From NCBI GenBank assembly GCA_009786175.1, contig WQTQ01000162.1, forward strand, positions 1-12,379: DNA of 12,379 nucleotides. Reading direction: 5' to 3'. The DNA comes from Bacillota bacterium. Lineage in GTDB: Bacteria; Bacillota_A; Clostridia; Lachnospirales; WQUN01. The translations under genes were made by a program, and so were the position numbers. Positions 6,641-12,379 of the stretch are shown piece by piece. The notes beneath the pieces are model-generated. The model saw only the letters and a list, made by a program, of their open reading frames with translations, had not been told where the DNA came from and ran no database searches. Every line of letters begins with the position of its first letter. Within the stretch, counting starts at the first letter, position 1.

Positions 6641-7930
6641 ATGCAAACTCAAAATAACTTTTACCAATATCTAAAAAACCAAATGGGCATTACGCCCCAA
6701 GTTGTGGATTTTGTAGCAAAAATAGAGGAAGAAATAGCCCCAATTTACAAAAACACAGACGATATAGCCGCAATTAACCAGCTAAAAATGCTGGATGCCA
6801 TGCAAAGCTGCCGTCTAAGCGATACCCATTTTAACGACTCTACGGGCTACGGCTACAATGATGAAGGCCGCGAAACCCTGGAAAAAATTTTTGCCAAAGC
6901 TTTCAAAACAGAAGCGGCGTTGGTGCGTTCGCAAATTGTGTCCGGTACGCATGCCATGGCCACGGCTCTTTTTGGCAACCTGCGCCCGGGGGATGTACTT
7001 CTTTCCCCTGTGGGTAAGCCCTACGACACTTTGGAAAGCGTAATTGGCATACGTCCGTCGTCCGGTTCTTTGGCAGAGTATGACGTAACTTACCGCCAGG
7101 TAGATTTGCTGGAAAACGGGAAATTCGATTATGATGAAATTTGCAAAAGCCTGGCAGATAAACCCAAAATGGTAACGATTCAGCGGTCAAAAGGCTATTC
7201 TTGGCGGCTGTCTTTTACGGTGGAAGAAATCCGTCAATTAATTGCGTGTATAAGAATGGAATCCCCGCGCACAATAATTCTTGTGGATAACTGTTACGGC
7301 GAATTCGTACAAACAGAGGAGCCTTCGGAAGCCGACCTAATTGTGGGTTCGTTAATCAAAAACCCGGGTGGCGGGATTGCGCCTGTGGGCGGGTACGTGG
7401 TTGGCAAAAAAGAGTATGTAGAAGCGGCGGCAGAGCGGCTTACCGCACCGGGAATAGGCAGTGCCGTGGGCCCGTCTTTGGGTATGACAAGAAGCATTTT
7501 GCAAGGGTTTTTCCTTGCGCCCCAAACAGTGTCCGCCAGCTTGAAAGGCGCGATTTTGGCCGCGGCGGCATTTTCACGGTTGGGCTTTGATGTTAATCCG
7601 GGTATTTCCGATATACGCAGCGACATTGTACAAGCCGTGAAGCTTAAAACGCCGGAAAATGTTTTGGCGTTTTGCAATGCGATACAAAAAGCTGCCCCGG
7701 TAGACGGCTACGTTACCCCAGAAGCGGCCCCAATGCCCGGTTATGGCCACAACGTTGTTATGGCAGGGGGCACGTTTATACAGGGTTCGTCAATAGAGCT
7801 TAGTGCAGATGCCCCAATGAGAGAGCCGTATATTGTGTTTTTCCAGGGGGGGCTTACCCCCGCCCATTCGCGCACAGGCGTAATATTTGCGTTGGACGAG
7901 CTTTACAAAAAAGGAAAACTGCTATTTTAA
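6641..7930 (+). CDS. ynbB: Methionine gamma-lyase-like PLP-dependent protein (YnbB / 'aluminium resistance' family)
   Basis: The gene encodes 429 residues from the ATG at 6641, which has GGAG six bases before it. The frame is open a few codons further upstream from a TTG, but that lacks a ribosome site. It is a fold-type I PLP enzyme of the Met_gamma_lyase (PF06838) family. Seen here: YGYNDEGRETLEKIFA near residue 70, SQIVSGTHAMATALFGNL with the PLP phosphate-binding region (about 97-114), QRSKGYSWR, VDNCYGEF (D216 as the likely PLP nitrogen partner) and SLIKNPGGGIAPVGGY with K240 as the likely Schiff-base lysine. The family is annotated as a methionine gamma-lyase or aluminium resistance protein, but its true substrate is not well established. 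It sits near miaA and hfq in many Bacillota, which supports orthology. It is followed after 16 bases by the adhesin gene. Confidence 0.92.
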   Translation: MQTQNNFYQYLKNQMGITPQVVDFVAKIEEEIAPIYKNTDDIAAINQLKMLDAMQSCRLSDTHFNDSTGYGYNDEGRETLEKIFAKAFKTEAALVRSQIVSGTHAMATALFGNLRPGDVLLSPVGKPYDTLESVIGIRPSSGSLAEYDVTYRQVDLLENGKFDYDEICKSLADKPKMVTIQRSKGYSWRLSFTVEEIRQLIACIRMESPRTIILVDNCYGEFVQTEEPSEADLIVGSLIKNPGGGIAPVGGYVVGKKEYVEAAAERLTAPGIGSAVGPSLGMTRSILQGFFLAPQTVSASLKGAILAAAAFSRLGFDVNPGISDIRSDIVQAVKLKTPENVLAFCNAIQKAAPVDGYVTPEAAPMPGYGHNVVMAGGTFIQGSSIELSADAPMREPYIVFFQGGLTPAHSRTGVIFALDELYKKGKLLF

Positions 7931-7946
7931 CGAGAGGGGCAATTTA

Positions 7947-10900
7947 ATGGAAAAGTTTAAGAGATTTGCGGTACTGTTTTTATGCTCAGCGTTAGCAGCA
8001 AGCATTCTTCATATTGGTGTGCTTGCCCAGGAGTATGAACAGGTAATTTATAAGCCGGAAATTCCTTATTACTATTCGAATGAAAAATATTACGACGATT
8101 ATAATTACAGTGAATATGAAGAATACGATGTTTTACCCATGGCAGCATCTGTTGTGCCGTTAAACCTTGTGACGGGGGTAATTAATAACTCTACTAATGC
8201 GGTTACCCCATCAGCCGGAAACGCAGCTTGGACATTTGACCCGGCTGCAAACACTGTAACAATACACGGCGGCCCGGGAGTATATGCCAACCAACAGGGC
8301 AGGGGCAGTACCAGCCCTTGGCAAAGAGCGGGCATTGCAGATGACGTACACCGGATTGTATTTGACGGGCCGGTTATAGGGCGGGCGTTTCTCTTCGGGC
8401 TGTTCAATGGTATGCCAAATTTAACAGAGATTGAAAATTTACACTATCTTGATACTTCTCTGGTTACAACCATGCAGCATATGTTTAGGCATACCCCTTC
8501 ACTTACACGTTTAGATTTAAGTACTTTTGACACATATAATGTACAGAGTTTTAACGGCACGTTCCAAAACACAGGCGTGACAGAAATATTAGGCCTGGAA
8601 AATTGGAATATGAGCAATGTAACCAACGTAAGCCAGATGTTCCTTCAGGCACGCAACTTACAGTGGATAAACACCACCGGCTGGAGTTTTGACAATATTG
8701 CCACAACAGGCGTTGCCGCGGGCTTTCCACAAATGTTTGAACAGACAGACAGTCTGCACACGATTATTGGCATCGAGACATGGAACGTAGATAATCTTGT
8801 TAGGACAGAAAGAATGTTCCGCGACGCGCTGTCATTGCAAGAGTTGGATTTAAGCGGTTGGAATGTAAGCAATGTAACAAACATGATTCACATGTTTTCC
8901 GGCGCAAGGAGTTTGCGCACCGTAAACACAACCGGTTGGAATACAGGCAATGTTCGGCATATGCATTATATGTTTGCCAATTCAAATATTGACATTGGAA
9001 CGTATAATACTGAACATGCCTTAACAAGTATACCGGGCATAGAGGGCTGGAATACAGCAAATGTGCTAACAATGCAAAATATGTTTAACAACGCGTTTTC
9101 CTTACCTGCACTGGATTTATCCGGCTGGAACACAGGAAATACAGAACGTATGGACAGCATGTTCCGCCGTACAAATTCCCTTACAACTGTGGGTGATTTA
9201 AGTGGTTGGGATACAAGCAGTGTGACACTTATGCAAAATATGTTCAGAGAGACTGTTTTCACACAGCTGGACTTAAGCGGCTGGGATACAAGCAGTGTAA
9301 CAAATATGAGCGAAATGTTCCGCGGTGCCAGAGACTTGTGGCGTATAAATTTGGGCAACTGGGACACCGGCGGTATCGAAAGCCCCGGCTCTATGAGCGG
9401 CATGTTTGCAGATACATTTGACCTGCGGCAAATTACGCTGGGCGCGGGTTGGACAGTGTATGGCGGTGACAATGCAACGCTTCTGCCAAGTGTGCCCGGC
9501 AACGGCAGTTGGCGCAACGTTGACAGAGACAGCGGCGGAACAGCTTGGGCCCCTCTGCCGCCGGATGCAAACGGGCTTATTTTACCGGACCTTAACAACC
9601 CGGCAGTTCCTGCAGGTAATCATGATTTTACATCTGATATGTTTATGAGCAATCCGCTTGCGCCAAATGAAATAGCCGACACATGGGTATGGGTTAACCG
9701 GGTTCATTACCAGGTAACATTCGACTTTGCGGGCGGTAATGTAAATAACAACACAGACAGCATCGCATACAACCTCCCCGCAGGCATACCGGTGGGCGCG
9801 GATAGGGTACCCGGGCCGGTACTTCGTCAAAATTATATGTTCACAGGCTGGCGGTATGATGGCCAGGCTTACGGTACACCAAATTTAACACCTGCGGAAG
9901 CAGCCGCCCATATAGTAACCGCAGATATAACTTTCACCGCTCAGTGGGAAGCAGAAGTAACAGAGACGCTAACCCAGCCAAACTGTGTAATTTTCAGCCT
10001 AACAGGCGGCTATGTGGGCGGCAACCAAGCCAGTATAATGCACAAAATTACAACAAACGATATGGTAGGCATGAATCGCGTTCCTGTACCGGTACGTGCC
10101 GGGTGGACATTTGAAGGCTGGCGTATTAACGGCCAAGCGTCAGGTACACCAAGTCTTACAGCGGCGGAAATAGCTTCCCATGCAGTAATTTCCGATATAA
10201 TTTTTGTAGCCCAGTGGTTATATAACGGTAACACTACTCAGCCCCCTGCAACTCAACCTCCTGCAATACCGCCCCAGACAATTCCTCAACAGCTTCAGCC
10301 TAAGCCTGTAAATACACCGCAAACGGCCCCGGATTCTATACAATGGGCCCCTCGCACAGTAGAGACTACAGAATTGCTGTATGTAGTCTACGATGAGTAT
10401 TTCCGGTATTACCAACCTATAGAGTTGGTACCTGATGACCCGACACCAACTGCATCAACTCATTACGCATATATGATTGGCTTTGCAGAAGACGGCACCA
10501 TCCGCCCACAGGCAAACATTACCCGGGCAGAAGTTGCAACGGTTTTCTTCCGCTTAACAGCGGACGAACACCGGGCAAATATGTGGTCACAGACAAACTC
10601 TTTTGCGGACGTGCAACGGGAAAGATGGTTTAACAATGCAATTTCTACAATGGAAAACTGCGGGCTGTTTGCAGGCATACCATTAGGGGGAAATTTTTAT
10701 CCTAACCAAGCCGCAACCCGCGCAGAGTTTGCCGCCATGGTTGTTAACTACCTTGGACTTGGTCATTTCAGATTTACCGGCGGTAATGCGTTTACAGATA
10801 CCGAAGGCCATTGGGCAAGTGACGCCATAAGCGCAGCGTATTTGCAAGGCTGGATAAACGGCTTTGGTGACGGTACTTTTGGGCCGGACGAATTAATTAC

Positions 10901-11165
10901 CCGTGCCCAGGCAGCTACCCTTATAAACCGTGCCCTTAGCCGCTTGCCAGAGAATGCAAACGACCTGCTAAGCGGTATGGCAATGTGGCCGGATAACATG
11001 AACCAAAATGCATGGTACTTCCTGCATATTCAAGAAGCAACCAATTCTCATTACCATGTAAAAAAAGAAGACGGTATTCACGAGACATGGACCTCCTTGA
11101 TAGAGCCAAGAAACTGGCGCAGCTTGGAAAGGCCGTACTCCCGCCCAAACCACATTTTCAATTAA
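7947..11165 (+). CDS. Secreted BspA/DUF285-repeat surface adhesin with InlB-type repeats and SLH anchor
   Basis: The gene encodes 1072 residues from the ATG at 7947 (AGAGGGG ribosome site; the upstream open codons overlap ynbB and would bury the signal). A signal peptide is visible at 1-27, with likely cleavage VLA|Q. A Tyr-rich segment follows (about 28-62, 11 Tyr). About twelve 22-30-residue units of the BspA-type DUF285 leucine-rich-like repeat span residues 163-505 (consensus LDLSGWDTSSVTNMSEMF). Two InlB B-repeat/Flg_new domains lie at about 587-667 and 679-757, each with a FTGWR or FEGWR core and ending in AQW. A Pro/Gln/Thr linker (761-798) leads to SLH motifs: a half copy (ITRAEVATVFFRL), full copies at about 885-935 and 947-997, and a last half with WYFLHIQEATNSHYH typical of clostridial wall proteins. 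The protein is exported and held on the secondary wall polymer by its C-terminus. The repeats probably bind host, plant-fibre or neighbour-cell ligands. The ligand is unknown. Confidence 0.93.
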   Translation: MEKFKRFAVLFLCSALAASILHIGVLAQEYEQVIYKPEIPYYYSNEKYYDDYNYSEYEEYDVLPMAASVVPLNLVTGVINNSTNAVTPSAGNAAWTFDPAANTVTIHGGPGVYANQQGRGSTSPWQRAGIADDVHRIVFDGPVIGRAFLFGLFNGMPNLTEIENLHYLDTSLVTTMQHMFRHTPSLTRLDLSTFDTYNVQSFNGTFQNTGVTEILGLENWNMSNVTNVSQMFLQARNLQWINTTGWSFDNIATTGVAAGFPQMFEQTDSLHTIIGIETWNVDNLVRTERMFRDALSLQELDLSGWNVSNVTNMIHMFSGARSLRTVNTTGWNTGNVRHMHYMFANSNIDIGTYNTEHALTSIPGIEGWNTANVLTMQNMFNNAFSLPALDLSGWNTGNTERMDSMFRRTNSLTTVGDLSGWDTSSVTLMQNMFRETVFTQLDLSGWDTSSVTNMSEMFRGARDLWRINLGNWDTGGIESPGSMSGMFADTFDLRQITLGAGWTVYGGDNATLLPSVPGNGSWRNVDRDSGGTAWAPLPPDANGLILPDLNNPAVPAGNHDFTSDMFMSNPLAPNEIADTWVWVNRVHYQVTFDFAGGNVNNNTDSIAYNLPAGIPVGADRVPGPVLRQNYMFTGWRYDGQAYGTPNLTPAEAAAHIVTADITFTAQWEAEVTETLTQPNCVIFSLTGGYVGGNQASIMHKITTNDMVGMNRVPVPVRAGWTFEGWRINGQASGTPSLTAAEIASHAVISDIIFVAQWLYNGNTTQPPATQPPAIPPQTIPQQLQPKPVNTPQTAPDSIQWAPRTVETTELLYVVYDEYFRYYQPIELVPDDPTPTASTHYAYMIGFAEDGTIRPQANITRAEVATVFFRLTADEHRANMWSQTNSFADVQRERWFNNAISTMENCGLFAGIPLGGNFYPNQAATRAEFAAMVVNYLGLGHFRFTGGNAFTDTEGHWASDAISAAYLQGWINGFGDGTFGPDELITRAQAATLINRALSRLPENANDLLSGMAMWPDNMNQNAWYFLHIQEATNSHYHVKKEDGIHETWTSLIEPRNWRSLERPYSRPNHIFN
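8433..9461 (+). repeat. Tandem BspA/DUF285 repeat region within the adhesin gene
   Basis: About twelve in-frame units share the protein pattern M-x-x-MF-x(5)-L-x-x-LDLSGW-[ND]-T-x-[SN]-V. Neighbouring units are most alike in the second half: GGCTGGGATACAAGCAGTGT occurs at 9281-9300, and the same text with one change (GGTTGG...) at 9204-9223. The similarity suggests repeat-copy expansion by recombination. Confidence 0.85.
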
Positions 11166-11171
11166 CTTGTC

Positions 11172-11214
11172 TTACCCCCTGATATCACATAGCGAATATG
11201 ATATCAGGGGGTAA
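11172..11214. repeat. Palindromic element, copy 2 (possible terminator after the adhesin gene)
   Basis: Perfect 16-base arms, TTACCCCCTGATATCA at 11172-11187 and its complement at 11199-11214, enclose an 11-base centre in which two more pairs form after one C/A mismatch. The 13 inner arm bases are identical to copy 1 at 1516-1552, while the loops differ. It starts 7 bases after the adhesin stop, and the bases after it are AT-rich (TAAATTTATAATTTT), so it may terminate transcription here. Confidence 0.8.
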
Positions 11215-11216
11215 AT

Positions 11217-11245
11217 TTATAATTTTGCTTTACTTATGGTAAAAT
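11217..11245 (+). promoter_or_regulatory. Possible promoter of the DegV gene
   Basis: An extended -10 (TGGTAAAAT, 11237-11245) with a weak -35-like TTATAA at 11217-11222 (17-base spacing) lies 55 bases before the start codon. An alternative is TTTACT-16-TTATAG (11229-11256). Some promoter is expected because the palindrome separates this gene from the adhesin. Confidence 0.35.
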
Positions 11246-11300
11246 TTTGTTTATAGTTTTACAAGTAAACCACAATTTATCTCAGAGAGGAGTCTGCCTT

Positions 11301-12182
11301 ATGGAAAAAAGATATGCGATTGTCGTAGATTCAACAACGGATCTTTCGCCGGAACTAGCAGAAAAGTGGGGGCTTACTGTTATACCGTATATTTTTACGT
11401 TAGACGGCAACGATTACTATAATTATTTAGATTATAGAGAGTTATCGTTCAAAGGTTTTTATGACACATTGCGCGGCGGTAAATTGGCCACAACAACCCA
11501 AGTCACCCCTCACAGATATTTAGAGGCCTGGGAGCCGTTACTAAAAGAAGGCAAGGATATTTTGTATATGTGCCTGTCTTCCGAGCTTAGTAAAAGTTAC
11601 GAGCAAAGTATAATGGCCGCAAAAACAGCAATGGAACTGTACCCGGAACGTAAAGTTGTAACAATTGATACAAAGTCAGCGTCTTTAGGGCAGGGGCTAT
11701 TGGCTTTCTACGCCGCTAAGGCACGGGATGAAGGTAAGAGCTTGGAAGAAAACGCCGAGTTTATTAACGATCTTATCCCGCGCTTGCATCACTGGTTTGT
11801 ACCGGATGACTTACACCACTTGCGCCGCGGCGGGCGTCTTTCCGGCGCGTCTGCGTTTGTAGGCTCTATGCTTAGCATTAAGCCGGTGCTTACAATTATT
11901 GACACAGGTAAAATTGTGGCTGCGGGCAAAGCAAGAGGGTGGAGCAAAGCATTTGACCATATATTGGGGCGTATGGACGAACACAAATTTACCGCCAACC
12001 AAACTGTAATAATTGCCCATGGAGACTCTCCGGAGCGGGCAAAGCAACTTGAAGACGCTATTGCCGCTAAGTATGGCGCGAAGGATTTTATTATCCTTCA
12101 AATTGGGCCTGTTATAGGTGCCCATTCCGGCCCCGGTACGGTGGCTTTAGTTTTCATAGGAAATGAGCGTGCAAAGGTGTGA
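11301..12182 (+). CDS. DegV family fatty-acid-binding protein (FakB-like)
   Basis: The gene encodes 293 residues from the ATG at 11301, which is preceded by GAGGAG eight bases upstream. The earlier in-frame ATG at 11247 has no ribosome site and adds a non-family leader. DegV proteins bind one fatty acid in a buried pocket; the FakB members present it to the kinase FakA for phosphorylation before phospholipid synthesis. Marks seen: VVDSTTDL at the N-terminus (D10, S11), TTTQVTP (64-70), SSELSKSY (93-100), TIDTKSASLGQG (121-132), the FVPDDLHHLRRGGRLSG lid region (166-182), SIKPVL, and GPVIGAHSGPGTVAL with H275. Several motifs differ from the common forms (TSQPSP, SSGLSGTY), so this is a divergent subfamily and the lipid specificity cannot be given. 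No fakA is in the window. A small acidic ORF overlaps the stop by four bases. Confidence 0.93.
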   Translation: MEKRYAIVVDSTTDLSPELAEKWGLTVIPYIFTLDGNDYYNYLDYRELSFKGFYDTLRGGKLATTTQVTPHRYLEAWEPLLKEGKDILYMCLSSELSKSYEQSIMAAKTAMELYPERKVVTIDTKSASLGQGLLAFYAAKARDEGKSLEENAEFINDLIPRLHHWFVPDDLHHLRRGGRLSGASAFVGSMLSIKPVLTIIDTGKIVAAGKARGWSKAFDHILGRMDEHKFTANQTVIIAHGDSPERAKQLEDAIAAKYGAKDFIILQIGPVIGAHSGPGTVALVFIGNERAKV

Positions 12183-12337
12183 GGAAATCGACAGAACCCA
12201 GCCCATTTGACAATGACGGTCTTGAAGATAAAGATTTTGACAACGTAAATTTTGAATACGATGACAACGACAACGGCAGTTGGAGCGATTTTGACAACGA
12301 CGATTTCGAATATGAAATCTGCGACGACGAAGATTAA
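12179..12337 (+). CDS. Small, highly acidic Asp/Asn/Phe-rich peptide overlapping the DegV stop
   Basis: The ORF has 52 codons, starting at a GTG (12179) that overlaps the DegV stop as GTGA and ending at TAA (12335-12337). The protein has 21 Asp/Glu in 52 residues and contains an internal duplication: DFDNVNFEY (19-27) and DFDNDDFEY (37-45). The matching 13-base DNA repeat GATTTTGACAACG lies at 12233-12245 and 12287-12299. It has no membrane segment or signal and should be disordered. The ribosome site is poor (AAAGGT directly before the GTG), so translation would depend on coupling to DegV. In favour of a real gene: the frame is exactly placed, its composition is strongly biased and not random, and a hairpin follows 15 bases after its stop. 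Against: it is small, uses GTG, and matches no family I know. It could be a remnant of a larger acidic protein. Confidence 0.5.
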   Translation: MRKSTEPSPFDNDGLEDKDFDNVNFEYDDNDNGSWSDFDNDDFEYEICDDED

Positions 12338-12352
12338 TAATAAAACACAAAT

Positions 12353-12373
12353 ACCCCGCCAATATGGCGGGGT
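12353..12373. terminator. GC-rich hairpin, probable terminator
   Basis: ACCCCGCC (12353-12360), loop AATAT, GGCGGGGT (12366-12373) form a perfect 8-base-pair stem. On the plus strand only TT follows before the bases turn to AACGG near the window edge. On the minus strand the stem is followed by a T-rich stretch (ATTTGTGTTTTATTATT), so it may end a convergent gene beyond the window as well as the DegV unit. Confidence 0.65.
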
Positions 12374-12379
12374 TAACGG

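Noticed and set aside
8433..9461. Possible CRISPR array because of regularly spaced similar segments
   Set aside because: The repeats are imperfect, in frame, variable in length and encode the DUF285 pattern; there are no identical short repeats with unique spacers.
8966..9598. Minus-strand open frame of 210 codons opposite the adhesin repeats
   Set aside because: The repeated sense codons create a repetitive antisense frame with recurring VTLLVSQPLKS text; this is a by-product of the DUF285 repeat, not a gene.
11247..11300. Earlier ATG for the DegV protein (311 residues)
   Set aside because: It lies in the probable promoter region, lacks a ribosome site, and the added residues do not belong to the family, whereas ATG 11301 has a well-placed GAGGAG.
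12147..12362. Minus-strand Arg/Cys/Asn-rich frame of 71 codons at the window end
   Set aside because: It is the exact complement of the Asp/Asn-rich acidic ORF, and its biased composition simply mirrors GAC/AAC codons. The plus-strand frame has the better context (stop overlap with degV).

Overview
The window looks like a chromosomal segment of a Gram-positive, anaerobic-type Bacillota, most likely class Clostridia. The reasons are: strong GGAGG-type ribosome sites; a mutL-miaA-ynbB gene order typical of Clostridia and Bacilli; an endonuclease-type MutL (no MutH system); a DegV-family lipid-binding protein; and a large surface protein anchored by SLH domains, which implies an S-layer/secondary wall polymer envelope. 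Species cannot be named from the sequence alone.

Layout. (1) 1-1523, plus strand: the C-terminal end of an Rhs/YD-repeat polymorphic toxin, cut by the window edge, with a self-cleavage motif and a C-terminal JAMM/JAB-type metallopeptidase domain. A small lipoprotein overlaps it by four bases (ATGA) and is a candidate immunity protein. After that comes an open but start-less remnant of a surface-protein domain, ending inside a perfect palindrome. (2) 1562-3289, minus strand: a rhodanese-like protein, then a compact regulatory operon with its own promoter. The operon holds a LytTR DNA-binding regulator, a four-helix membrane protein resembling DUF3021 partners, and a further three-helix membrane protein. 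This fits the LytTR regulator plus membrane antagonist design. (3) 3498-11165, plus strand: mutL, miaA, a broken GNAT acetyltransferase gene of the aminoglycoside 6'-N-acetyltransferase type, ynbB (PLP-dependent methionine gamma-lyase-like family), and a 1072-residue secreted BspA/DUF285-repeat adhesin with InlB-type repeats and C-terminal SLH domains. The gaps are only 9-23 bases. (4) 11166-12379: a second copy of the palindrome, a DegV-family gene, a four-base-overlapping 52-codon ORF for a very acidic, internally duplicated peptide, and a GC-rich hairpin.

How they fit together. mutL (mismatch repair) and miaA (tRNA A37 isopentenylation) form the conserved core. The hfq gene commonly found after miaA is not there; its position holds the decayed acetyltransferase. 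The adhesin gene sits 16 bases behind ynbB with no visible promoter in the gap, so it may be co-transcribed with the housekeeping genes. The best candidates for something little described are the Rhs-JAMM toxin/lipoprotein pair, the three-gene LytTR membrane cassette, the DegV-acidic peptide pair, and the palindromic element present at two gene ends 9.6 kb apart.
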